Assembly: GCF_036785885.1 (NCBI RefSeq)
Contig: NC_092322.1
Coordinates: forward strand, 14,902,466 to 14,966,465
DNA: 64,000 nt
Direction: 5' to 3'
DNA from: Coffea arabica
Taxonomy: Eukaryota; Streptophyta; Magnoliopsida; Gentianales; Rubiaceae
Made by a program: the position numbers and the translations under genes. Under the pieces are notes generated by a model. That model was not told where the DNA came from and searched no databases. It worked only from the letters and a program-made list of their open reading frames with translations. This document shows, in pieces, positions 23,704 to 34,560 of this stretch (the stretch's first letter is position 1; each line of letters opens with the position of its first letter).

Positions 23704-26304
23704 ATGCTTCCAATGACTTCTTTCATTTCTTGCACCCTCTTGTCCTTTCTCCTCTTCTTCTCCATCTCCTCTGCCAAGACCACCACCTCCTTCCTCCAGC
23801 CACCACCACCACCATCTTCTTCTCCCTCCTCCTCACCGCCGGAGAATAACCTCATTCATGAAGCCTGTAAGGCTTCACGTGACCCGCCTACATGTGAGTC
23901 GACATTGTCCCAATCCAGCCACGTGCCGCCTCCCAATTCAACCCTCTTGGACGTCATCCAATCTGCCACTTGGGCTTCTTCAGAAAACCTCAACCTTTCC
24001 ATTTTAATGGTGAATGATATCCTGAACTCGTCCGCAGAGAATCTGAACCTCTCCATTGCTGCCTGGAATTGTGTGGAGGGACTCGTCTATTCTGCGTATA
24101 GGACAGGTTCAACGGCTGAGAATTTGCCACGTGGTAGAATGAAGGATTCACGTGCATGGATGAGTGCGGCTCTGGCTTACCAAGCTGGCTGTTCGTCCGG
24201 GTTGAAAACTGCCAACGGGGGTTTCAATTCTAAAGTGAACAAAACGGTGGCGTTTTTGGATGGTCTAATTGGGATAACTACTAATGCTTTGGGCATGATG
24301 GTAAATTATGATAATTTTGGAAACGAATCCAGGTCATGGGGCCCACCCAAAACAGAGCGGGATGGGTTTTGGGATCGGGTTAACGGGTCGAGCGATGGTG
24401 TTGGATCCGGGTTTGACTTTAACGGCGGGGTGCCGTCCGGGTTGAAGGCGAGCGTAACGGTGTGCAAGGGCGGTGGTTGCGACTATGAGACGGTGCAAGA
24501 GGCGGTGAATGTGGCGCCGGACAACGATGCTAGCCGGAGGTTTGTGATCTGGATCAAAGCGGGTTTATACGAGGAAATAGTTCGGGTACCGCTGGAGAAA
24601 AAGAATGTGGTGTTTTTGGGTGATGGGATGGGCAAAACTGTCATTACAGGGTCGTTGAATGTTGGCATGCCAAGAATGTCCACCTACAATACTGCAACAG
24701 TAGGTAAGTTGGAATTTCATTTGGCATTTTGCTTTCAGCTGTATTGGTGAGTTTTTTTTAACAGTTTTGTTCCTTTAATTCAATAGAAGGGTTGCAGTTA
24801 CTTGCCTAGTATTGTTTTATTCTGTTTGTCTTTGGAATGATTGGTGATACAAGCATGTTATGTAGTTGTTTTTCAATTTATTCTGGCAAACAAGTTTCAA
24901 AACTTAAATTTTGTAAAATTTAAATTCGTTACACCATAGCAAGTTTGAGAAGTTGAATTCTATATGCTTTGCACAAATTAAATTATGGAGTAAGGAAAAT
25001 TTTGTTTTTGACTAGTTAAACTTGATTGGTGCACTAAATTTGAACTACAGCTCTACAGCTTTAGCCACTTTGTTAGTTATTCTACTGAATCCCTATTTGG
25101 TAAAGGAGTTTTTGGCCCATTTTGTTTTCTATAAGTTTTTTAATAACTTTAACTACAATAATTTCAAAAAAAATTTTAACAAACTTTAAACTACACACTT
25201 CAAAATACCCAAAACATACAAAAAAAAAAAAAAAATTTCATCGTAAAAAATTTTTCCTATGACTTCTACAGTAAATTACAGTAAAATTTTAGACAAACGT
25301 CCAAAAAAATTCATTTGCCAAACGGTCTGCAATTCGAGAAATTCTTGGTCATCACAGTAGTCTATTTGTGTTCTCTATGCTTTCTGGTTTTTGGACAAAT
25401 TGTTGTGAAGGGGGGAATTATAAACACATGATCTGGTAAGTTTTTTCTTTAAAATTCCGGTCATCACGCATAGCTAATAATTCCCATGTGGTATTGTTTC
25501 CCATGTATCTGGGCACCTATAGCTTGCAAATCAAATATAGAGGTCCGTCACATGATTTGGCAAACAAAACTGTCGGTGGTCTTACATTTTCTAAAGTATT
25601 TTGTAAATCTCTTTGTAGGTGTAATCGGTGATGGATTCATGGCCAGCGGTGTCACATTTCAGAACACCGCCGGCCCTGTTGAACACCAAGCAGTAGCCTT
25701 CCGATCACAATCTGACCTTTCAGTCATCGAAAACTGCGAATTCATCAGCAACCAAGACACGTTATATGCTCATTCTCTCCGCCAATACTACAAATCCTGT
25801 CGTATCCAGGGCAACGTAGATTTCATATTTGGCAATGCAGCTGCATTTTTCCAGGACTGTGTCATCCTAGTTGCCCCTCGGCAAATCGAACCCGAAAAGG
25901 GAGAAACCAATGCTGTTACAGCTCAAAGCAGGACGAGCCCTGCTCAATCAACAGGTTTTGTTTTTCATAACTGCGTGATCAATGGAACTGAAGAATATAT
26001 GGCATTGTACTATAGCAATCCAAGTGTACATCGAAATTTTCTTGGAAGGCCATGGAGGGAGTATTCCAGGACAATATATATTAATTCTACAATAGAGGCA
26101 TTGATTTCCCCTGAAGGATGGTTGCCTTGGAATGGCGATTATGCATTGGCGACACTTTATTATGGGGAATATGCAAATAGTGGACCGGGGGCTAATGTAA
26201 CAGGCCGGGTGAGTTGGAGTAGTAGGATACCTGATGAGCATGTTCAGGCATATTCTGTGCATAATTTTATCCAAGGTGATGGTTGGATCCCTGCTTCATC
26301 CTGA
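23704..26304 (+). CDS. PME51: Type I pectin methylesterase with PMEI pro-domain, PME51-like (copy B)
   Basis: Two exons, 23704-24703 and 25619-26304, joined at a GTAAGT donor and a TTGTAG acceptor, give 1686 nt (561 aa). The second exon is exactly the same length (686 nt) as in copy A and the intron falls in the same codon. The N-terminus is a short cleavable-type signal peptide ([20 protein letters not shown]) followed by a Pro/Ser linker; it lacks the basic tail of copy A. The PMEI domain retains [23 protein letters not shown] and AYQAGC. PME active-site residues are intact: SNQDTLY (Asp380), NVDFIFG (Asp401) and LGRPW (Arg477). The linker again reads [10 protein letters not shown] with no RRLL/RKLL site. 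ATG 23704 is the first in the open frame; an ATG three codons later is possible. The protein is expected to be secreted to the wall, where it demethylesterifies pectin. Confidence 0.93.
24704..25618 (+). other. Intron of PME copy B
   Basis: 915 bp, GT-AG, AT-rich. Contains AT-rich filler and an A-run near 25219-25235. No embedded gene or clear transposon was recognised. Confidence 0.85.
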
Positions 26305-27886
26305 TTCATAGAAGAAAAATTAGTCATGCCAGACATTATAATTTTCAGAGGCAACATATTTTTTCTCATTTCGTGTATGTTTAGATTGAGATATACTCTT
26401 TTTTTTTTGGGGGTCAATTCTAATAAACCCCCTCAAAAATACTATTTTTTTTTTTTTTTTGTCTTGCACCTTGAAGGTTGAATTGCACAAATCCATCCTT
26501 ATAATATTACAATATTCCCAATTACGCGTAATCGGGTCAGACAAACCAGTTTGTGATTAATTTGATCATGTGCACTTCACATGACTATGTGAAGTAATCA
26601 AACTCTCTTCACAAAAATTAGTAATTGATGTGGCCAGAAAAATATGTAAATGAAGTGACCAATTTGCTTTTCTTTCAGCGGGAGAATAATCTTAGTGACG
26701 CTAAGTGATATTTGTAAAAGCCTAAGAGAAGGTTTCTGAAATTAACCGTACAAACAGATGATTTGATGGATTGTAATTTTTTGGCAAATATTTTTTTATT
26801 GTTATACCATAATAATGTTCTTCAATTATAATTTTTTTTGTTCAATTTCATATTTGTCTCACATATATTACATCATAAAAGAATTAAAATATTATTCTAT
26901 TTTTTTCAAAATCCAAACAAATCCATTTTTTTCTAAAACACTCCTATCTCATTGTGAAGCTATCCCTGAAGTTTAGGGGTGAGCAAATTTGGTACATACC
27001 GAATTTGTACCTAATTTCAAAGTAATTTGAAATTGGGTATTTGGAATTTTGTACAAGAGCAGTGTGTATAAAATTCACTGAATTTCAATATGGTATGAAA
27101 TTGGTAATGAGATTTTCAATTTGACGATAATCGATCTTGAATTCAAATTCGATAAAATGAAATAGGGTACCATATTACTGCATTCAAATATCAAATTAGT
27201 TTATAAAATTATATATTATATAGGTAAAGATTATATATTATTAATATATTATTATATTAAATAGATATAGACTATTAATAATTGTTAGTATATAGTATTA
27301 TCACGTGTTTATGATAATAATGATATATAATATACTTATATATTATCACGTGCTTATGATGTATAATATACTATTTTAGTATTTGTTATATGACTATAAT
27401 AATATATAATTATAAAACTTGTCTTTTATACATGACTAGAATTAGATATTAAGTATAAGCATAGTCCTAAATATTGACCATAATTAGTAATTGGAATTTA
27501 AGCATGGGTAATTTGGTACATCATTCATGTATGAATTATTGAATATTTGAATGTGTAACTTGTAAATTGCAAGTATTAGTATACACTAAAATTGCATTAC
27601 ATATATAATATACACATTTATATTCTCTAATCACGAAGCTTGTTTAAGCATAGACAACTAAGCAACTTAAGTAAATGCATATGAATTGCATGTCAATATA
27701 TTAATGTATTAGCTTTCACATTAAAAGCAATTAAGTCATTTGCAAATTAAGCATTAAAGCTATATAAGAAATATGAATAAAAGTAAGTGTAATGCATTAC
27801 ATAATATGTAAATTATAAGTAAATAAATGATTAAGTGTACACATCTGCACAATATCATAAGGCAGTTCCATTTTGGTTTGGCTAAG
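26305..27886. other. 3' flank of PME B and AT-rich intergenic DNA
   Basis: No coding motif. At 26977 the sequence TAGGGGTGAGCAAA resembles the left end of a plant hAT element, and the following bases (up to about 27180) contain palindromic GGTACATACCGAATTTGTAC-like sequence. I could not find a matching right end with a target duplication, so this is at most a remnant. Confidence 0.4.
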
Positions 27887-27967
27887 TTATAAGTCTGTAA
27901 CTTATAACTAATACCACTTACAACTAATATCACTAATCATTATAAATCATAAGTTTGTAACTAATAT
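27887..27967 (+). repeat. 81-bp direct repeat, left copy
   Basis: Identical, base for base by eye, to 29477-29557. The unit starts TTATAAGTCTGTAAC and ends GTTTGTAACTAATAT, and has internal near-repeats of CTAATA-C-CTTA. The two copies bracket the Pack-MULE region. Confidence 0.9.
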
Positions 27968-28182
27968 GGATAGGTTGCAATTTTATCATTTATTTTATTA
28001 TTAATTTCCCCTATTACCTGACCTGATATGGATTAATCGTTAGATTATACTCACTTTTGAAAATTTACATTTATTACAGGGAGTAGAACGAAAATACCAT
28101 AACAAGTGCCTATTTGGCCGGGAAGAGTTCAAGTAGCAGGCGCCCAGGGGTATTTTTGGAATATGAAGATGCGAACTTTTTT

Positions 28183-29231
28183 GAGCAAGTTATCCGGTTG
28201 GCCACTAAACTTTTGCGATCGTCGAGTTTTGGTCACTCAACTATTAAAAGTCTGATTTTGGCCACTAAAATGTATAAAGTTAAAACACGAGGCCATTCTG
28301 TTACATTTGGCCGTTAAGTTCGCAGATATGTCTGTCTGCATGATTTCCAAGACAAAAGGCAAGGTCAATTTAGGAAGTTCAACATCCACTTGTACCTCTT
28401 GTTCCCCTCTTCATAGGTCGACCCAACAAGCTCGCTCTATCTCTCCACTCTCCTGTCACACCTTTTTCGTCCAAAACAAGGCCTCTCCAAGTCTGCTCCG
28501 CCAGTCCTAGATAAGCTGCATTGGAAGAAAGATGCGGTCATACAGCTCAAACCCCAACACTGAGATCTAATTACCACCAGTACATCAGTGGTGGCTTGCA
28601 CCAACAATCCAGAGGCATGACTAGTGCGGTGCCTAATTACATGGCCGCAACAGAATCTGCTAAAGAAGAGATGGTTGTTCCCTGTCCCAGACCCATATGA
28701 TGCAAACACGAGCTATGGAGATTATATGAGAAGCCCAAGCTTTAAAAGTGCTTGTGGAGTGCATCTGAGGTTTGAACGGCTATCTAACTATTCATCTTGC
28801 TACGCCAAGAGTCTGACAGTAGGGGAGATTTCACCTTCTTCGACTGGCGACTTGAGAAGGTGGTTGAGGTGATTGAAGGGGATGAAGAGAAAAGCTTCGA
28901 TCGAGCATTAGATTTGGAGGGCCCTCGTAATCTATACTATTTGTTTCTTCAATTCCCAATTTGACTGCGTATTTTTTGCTTAGTTCTAGTTATATTTATG
29001 TCCCCGCTTTGCTCATCAGCTTTTAATCCATTTGAACTTCCTAAATTGACCCTGCCTTTTGTCTTAGAAATCGCACAGATAGACAAATCCGTGAACTTAA
29101 CGGCCAAATGTAGCAGAATGGCCTCGCGTTTTAACTTTATATATTTTAGTGGCCAAAACCAGACTTTTAATAGTTGAGTGACCAAAACTCGACGATCGCA
29201 AAAGTTTAGTGGCCAACCGGATAATTCGCTC
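28183..29231. mobile_element. Pack-MULE with 200-bp terminal inverted repeats
   Basis: The left arm 28183-28382 and right arm 29032-29231 are near-perfect reverse complements of 200 bp each. The ends read GAGCAAGTTATCCGG and CCGGATAATTCGCTC. The element is flanked by the direct repeat GAACTTTTTT (28173-28182 and 29232-29241), as expected for a Mutator-like element, which makes 8-10 bp duplications. There is no transposase inside; the ~650-bp interior holds a captured gene fragment (next entry). Long TIRs, a Mutator-size duplication and foreign gene content define a Pack-MULE. Open frames reading through the arms are not genes. Confidence 0.85.
28383..28872 (+). pseudogene. Captured fragment of an IQD (IQ67-domain) family gene
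   Basis: In one frame at about 28572-28665 the sequence reads NYHQYISGGLHQQSRG and then [12 protein letters not shown], the hallmark of the DUF4005 region of IQD calmodulin-binding scaffold proteins. In another frame, from about 28655 to the stop at 28870-28872, it reads [44 protein letters not shown] and finally DLRRWLR-stop, matching how several IQD proteins end. The frame change falls at a point where the basic segment that normally follows MAATESAKA is missing, so the fragment carries an internal deletion. The upstream part (28400-28560) contains in-frame stops. It is a non-functional C-terminal piece carried by the Pack-MULE. IQD identity is from motif memory. Confidence 0.7.
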
Positions 29232-29476
29232 GAACTTTTTTTGGTAATTTGTGGAAGACAGCATGGAGGGAAACAACGGAAGGGCTGGAGTCTTATTCTG
29301 CTGGAGCCGCCGCACAGTAGGAAGCATTAGATAGAAATTAGAATTAGGAACAAAGAACTAGCACTATCCTTTGAGCTTTGGCTCTTTGACTTTTCCTTCT
29401 TAGCTTTTGGTAGTGGTAGTTCTCCCTCGTACGTGAGGAGCAATTAGGAGAACTAAGTCTGTAACTTATTTTATTA

Positions 29477-29557
29477 TTATAAGTCTGTAACTTATAACTA
29501 ATACCACTTACAACTAATATCACTAATCATTATAAATCATAAGTTTGTAACTAATAT
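29477..29557 (+). repeat. 81-bp direct repeat, right copy
   Basis: Identical to 27887-27967. A further partial copy of its first 15 bases (AAGTCTGTAACTTAT) lies just upstream at about 29455-29469, and partly degenerate copies of the inner motif continue downstream to about 29640. Confidence 0.9.
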
Positions 29558-32362
29558 CACTTATCACTAATCATTATAATTTGTAAGTTTGTAATTAATA
29601 TTACTTATCACTAATTATTGTAAATTAAAGTTTGTAAAGACATGAGTGAGTTGCATTTTGATTTAAATTAATCACTTTTTTTTTAAGGCAAATGGCATCC
29701 TTGGATTGGGAAACATGTTCAAATTGTTAAGAGATAAAGGACAAAAATAAGCTTTTTATTGAACTTTATAAAAAGTAATAAAATTCTCAACATCCATATC
29801 TTATGCAAAGAACTAAGAAAAAATATATTTTGAATTTAAAAAACAAAGTCATATTATAATCGCAATAAATTTGCAATCGAAATATGTGTCCCACAATCAT
29901 GCCAATTGCAAGCAAATTTGAAATATTTGAGCATATATACACTCTTGAAACTTCCTTAAGTGTTAGCATAGAGAGAATAAATACAAGAATGTTATTAGAT
30001 AATCTATTGATCCTATGTTCAGACTCTTCAGCAAAGCTAATTTCAACCATTTCATTGATCCTATCCCCGGAATGGTAAGGACTATTTGAACACTACAAAT
30101 CGCATGTAGGGAATGAGGAAAATGAAAAGGAATCACAGGTAAAAAGTAAAATAATAGAAAAACAAAAATCGAGAAACGTGTTTGAATGCACTATGCTTAA
30201 AATGCAGGTTTAGAGTCTAGAGATATGATAACATCATAAAAATAAAAAAAAAGTATGGAAACTCTACAAACACCTAAAGAACCTTCATACTAGAGTAAAA
30301 AATAAAAAGACAGCCAAAATACTCGTCGCAAAATATGGAGTTGAGATACAGCAAAATTAATTGTAATCCAAGCATAGTTTCTATAGCCTTTATTTTCTTC
30401 TTTTTAACTGTAGCTGGTGTTTCTTTACTTTTGCTTCCTATTTTGCTTTGATAAAAACCAATCTTAAACTCAAGATGAATTTTTTTGCACCAAATGATGT
30501 GACAATGAAAATCGAACATTGATGAGTTTACGACCACCAAATAGACCTTCTTAATAAGTTTTCATAGTGTATTTAGTGAGTAATATGGGAGCTACTATAT
30601 TTAGCAATTAGCATGCTGATTTTTTTCCTACTGAATTACATGAAACTTTTATAAACTAAACTATTTTTTCTCTTGGGGATTTTAGTTATATAAATTCACC
30701 TGATGAATCTAAACTACACAAAATGCAGAATGCATGGAAGCCTGGGATTATGCTTTTTTTGAAGGCCGAATGTTGGAATAAAAAGCCAGCTCCTAAGTGT
30801 CCTAGGCAACATCATCAGCTTGACAAAAGACCCCGTGTCAATCAAGAAATATACGATTCGCTTTTGCACCACCAGTTTTGCAGGTGACATGTAGGAGCCT
30901 GTAGGGCTCTATAGTCCCTAGTTTAGGATCTTTCTGGAGCAAAGTGATGGAAGCTATGTGCAGAGCATAAAACACATCCTTCATGTTAATTTTAGCGAAA
31001 TGGGCTTGTTTGTTATGGCTAAAGATGTTACATATTAGATCCACTTAAGAACATTTCTTTCTTTATTTTTCTAATTTTCCAGCACTTCTGAAGTACGTAT
31101 TTGTAGATGAATTAATATGCATTGCCCTAAGAATGTAACTATAACAGTTACTTTTATATATACTCAATAATCATATTATTAAATTTTGGTTACCTATAAT
31201 AGATTATTAGTAGGAATTCTATAACAATGTAAGTTATAGTAAGTTGTAATTTATAACAATATTAATTAGTATATTCGTATAAAATGAAATGTGTAATAGA
31301 TTAGTAGCCTAGCAGGTACATAATCACATGATATGCAATAAACATATAAAATATGATAATTCGACCAATAATGGGAAATTGAAAAATGTTCAATATGCAT
31401 TTCAAGATGGTTGTTAATCAATTAATACCGATGGGTAGTTGTCCAAATTTCGATATTAGATCTAAAATTGAATGAGCCAGTTTTTCCTTTTTTCCAAAAT
31501 TTTGGACATCCTTATTTGTAATCTATCCTTCCTGAAGCCCAAACCTATTTCATTTCACATTTCCTCTGTTATATTTTCTCTTTTCCTTTTATTGGTAAGA
31601 AAAGGTTCGTTTCTATATAATCTTTCAACGCAATTATGTTATGTATATGGTTTTGCCCGAATGGCGAAACACATAAGAAAGATGGCGAAGGTTGTTCAAT
31701 CGGATACTCTATTAGCACTTCTTGGGGAAAACAAATTGGAATAACAGGACATTATATGGTATTATGAATCATGAGGAGGACAAAGTTTGTGCATAGTTTT
31801 GTTTAATTCCTCAAAAAGATCTATCTATGCATGATTGGTGATCTTAATCGCTGTTGATTCTGGGATGTGATCAACCGATTTTTGCCTATGATCGTTTTCA
31901 GGTAGAAGTTGTTTCTTGATCTTATGCGAAAGTGTAGAAACAAAATTACCAGAAAGAAACTCAAAATCGAAAGAGATATTAGAACGAAAAGAGGGCTGGA
32001 CAGCTGGGCCTGTTTTTACTGGAAAAACTCTGTTCCTCCCTCTCGTTTTTAGCATTTTCTTAGTTCTATCTGGACCTTTTTCCTCTAATTTTTCCAGTGC
32101 TTTTCATTGCTCAGACATATTACTAGTGATATTTGTATAATCTTTTCTATTCCATGGATAATTGCACCAAAAACAAAAGTTTCCTTCAATAACCATGTAA
32201 AGAGAAGACACTAAAATACTTCAATGCTTAAAACTTCTTGAAATTTAGCAGTTCTACCATGGAGCTTGCATCGTTTAACACATACATCACAGGTCAAGGC
32301 CTATAACACTAGACAAGCATAATTTACTTAATTAGAAACAGCAGTCACTACCCATGTATCTG
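29558..32362. other. Intergenic region without a recognised gene
   Basis: AT-rich. ORFs at 30838-31044 (-), 31472-31744 (+) and 31825-32140 show no family motif. The segment around 30770-31045 is less AT-rich than its flanks and might be an old element fragment, but I cannot name it. Confidence 0.4.
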
Positions 32363-33230
32363 CTAGATTAATTTAATCAAAATGGGACTTCTCACAGAGT
32401 GCTGATTTGAGCTCCAGGTGATTGGGCCCTGCATGTAAGTAGCATTTTTGAACCTGTCTGTTCTTTTGAAACTGATCTGATATGTCATCTTTTGGTTCAT
32501 TCTTATGAACCGGAGTACAGTTGGATATACGCGAATATCGATCCCTGGGATGGATGTGATCAGACTATTGTAAACTGAGTAAGCCTTGTCCACGTTCGTC
32601 ACCGTTCTTTTATATGTCTGAGTATCAGGCCGCAACTGAATAGAAAACTAAGGATAATTGAGTTCAGCTTCGGGATGCTGTAAATATTCACACATGTGAT
32701 TCGGCGCTGCGTAATGAACATTATGTGATCATCTGTGTAGTTCAAACCACACAAGTACTGAACATAATTATCAGGATGGATGTCATAAACTAATCCAGGG
32801 TCAGCAGCTCTTGCCGGATTTACATGGCCAGCACCAATTGCAAATAAATTTGCGGGAAGCATCCTCTCATCAAGGATGAGGCTCCCGTCATGGTTCAAGA
32901 AGTCAGCACTGGTCACGATAGAAGATTTAACGGCAGCAGGCAAGCAATCGGGATGCAAACTTCCTTTTGTGATGTTGTCCACAAAGGAAGGCCAAGCAGC
33001 AAAAATGCTGACACCTAGGCCAATGATATCGGGTTTAAGATTTCTGGGGCTTGTCAAGCTCGGACCTCTTGAGGAGCAAAATGCTATGGCAGGAGCTTCT
33101 TTTAATCCAACAAATGTACCTTCGAATGCTATCATGGCAGTGGGTGCAAACGTAGAGAAAATTGGCAAAGGAACAAAGACATTAGTAGCAGTGCTTGCCG
33201 TGCAACTTTCTTGAGAACCTACGTCACCCT
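32363..33230 (-). pseudogene. Degenerate subtilisin-like serine protease (C-terminal half)
   Basis: Read on the minus strand from 33230 to 32363. Recognisable subtilase blocks in order: TAMIAFEGTFVG (end of the PA domain), SSRGPSLTSPRNLKPDIIG, GVSIFAAWP, VKSSIVTSADFLNH, ANLFAIGAGHVNPARAADPG, LVYDIHPDNYVQYLCGLNY, and the Fn3-like tail RPDTQTYKRTVTNV and NQHSVRSPI. Three lesions are visible. The block between AAWP and AAVKSS that normally carries the catalytic GTSMSCPH motif is missing. A one-base frameshift precedes the expected ELNYP motif (near 32665-32675). In the shifted frame a TAG stop falls right after ELNYP. The N-terminal half with the catalytic Asp and His is absent. Plant subtilases act in the apoplast; this copy cannot. 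Confidence 0.85.
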
Positions 33231-33239
33231 ACAAATTAA

Positions 33240-33780
33240 GAGAAACTATTTGTACATATACATATTTAAGCTATTAATTTTTAGAAAAAATGACCATTTT
33301 GGTCCATTATCTTTGAGATTGTAGCTAATCTGAATTTCTATATATTAGTATCTATCAATTTCATCTCTCATTTCCTAAAATAAAGCCAAGTAGAACTTAA
33401 AATTAAATAGCCCTAATGTTGCTTATCGTGCGTAGGTATGTGCATCATTTAAAAATAATAATTTTGATTCCTTTTTTTTTAAGTTGTTATCAATTTAGTC
33501 CCTTATTAACATTGGTTACTAATTTAATTAAGCTAATGGATGATTTGTAACGAAAAAGTGAAAAACTCCAACAAAGTTGGCTACCTCACAACAAGTTCAG
33601 GGCATGTGCAAGGCATGTGCACGACATGTGCACGGTATGTGCACATATCCTAATAAAAGGATTAGAAAGTTATTTATGTTCAAAAAAGTCCAAGCCGTCT
33701 CATGTTTTATGATCCATATAAAATGTAACCCATTATAAAGTGACCCATTACAAGATCCTTAACAACACCACGTGAAGAAA
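33240..33780. other. Spacer between head-to-head subtilase remnants (duplicated at about 40740-41270)
   Basis: This spacer is clearly homologous to 40740-41270 (shared blocks such as TATATATTAGTATCTATCAA and AACAAGTTCAGGGCA-like sequence). It contains a minisatellite (next entry). No coding content. Confidence 0.6.
33601..33644 (+). repeat. 11-bp minisatellite, four units
   Basis: Four consecutive 11-bp units: GGCATGTGCAA, GGCATGTGCAC, GACATGTGCAC, GGTATGTGCAC. The homologous spot in the second duplicate (41100-41121) has only two units, GGCACGTGCAC and AGTATGTGCAC, so the array changed length after duplication. Confidence 0.8.
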
Positions 33781-34560
33781 CCTAACTCCTACAAGCATAG
33801 AATATAGCTCAACCACCAAAAAAAGTTCAACTCCTGAATATGGTGCCAAAGTTTTTGGCCAAGCAAATGGCATAGCAGCGAGAATGGCATCACTAGCTCA
33901 TTTAGCCATATATCAAGTTTGTAAGGATAATGCATGTGAGGAAAGCACCATCGTTGCAACCATGAAAGTTGCCATTGTAGATGTTGATGTGCTATCACTC
34001 TCTATTGGAGGACACGAGGAGCAATAGTTGCAAATGGCATTGTAATTAGTGCTTCTCGAGCAATTTAAAAAGGGGTTATTGTCAGCTGTGTAGCTGGAGA
34101 TGGAGGACCATTCCGTGGTACACTATCAAATTATGCACCATGAATTCTGACTGTGGGTGTGAGCACCATGGACTGTAGTATAAGGGAAATAGCCATGCTA
34201 GATAACAATGCACGATTTGATAGTGTATCTTCTAACCCAATGTTTTTTCAAGCATATTGCTACCCCTAGTACATCCAATGTAACACTTCATATCTAATAA
34301 ACTAGCCCAATAACCTTTTAAGTTGAAATCACGAGTTCAAATTGGTTAACTCAAAACTATTAGCAACTTAACAGGCCGGACATTCTATATTATTCCTCTT
34401 CTCCTATGCCATCCGATATGGGATATTTTATCGGGCAACTAGAAAATATGCCCCAAACACATTGAACAAGACTTTTTTGCTGACAATGTGGTTTTATGCA
34501 AAGTTGATGGATTTTGATGGCGAAATTTTACTTTATATTCAAACTTCTATTACTACAAGT
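33781..34560 (+). pseudogene. Degenerate subtilisin-like protease fragment (catalytic-domain part)
   Basis: Plus strand. From about 33835 it reads [30 protein letters not shown] and [14 protein letters not shown], followed by an in-frame TAG (34025-34027). The homology continues with KGVIVSCVAGDGGPFRGTLS, ILTVGVSTMDCSIR and LDNNARFD, broken by further stops, and fades near 34470-34560. These are the blocks between the catalytic His and the PA domain of plant subtilases. No catalytic Asp/His segment is found upstream. It lies head to head with the minus-strand remnant at 32363-33230. Confidence 0.8.

Noticed and set aside
25948-26274. Minus-strand 108-aa ORF over PME B
   Set aside because: Antisense shadow of the PME catalytic exon.
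28114-28317. ORF with Lys/Ser-rich protein at the left end of the Pack-MULE, mirrored at 29097-29327
   Set aside because: Both simply read through the terminal inverted repeats; the similarity of the two peptides is due to the repeat arms, not to genes.
26977-31507. Possible large hAT element (TAGGGGTGAGCAAA at left, TTTTGGACATCCTTA at right)
   Set aside because: The ends resemble each other only weakly and no 8-bp target duplication was found.
32876-33214. Plus-strand 112-aa ORF
   Set aside because: Antisense shadow of the subtilase pseudogene.
33601-33644. CRISPR-like short repeats
   Set aside because: Contiguous 11-bp units with no spacers, in a plant nuclear context: a minisatellite.
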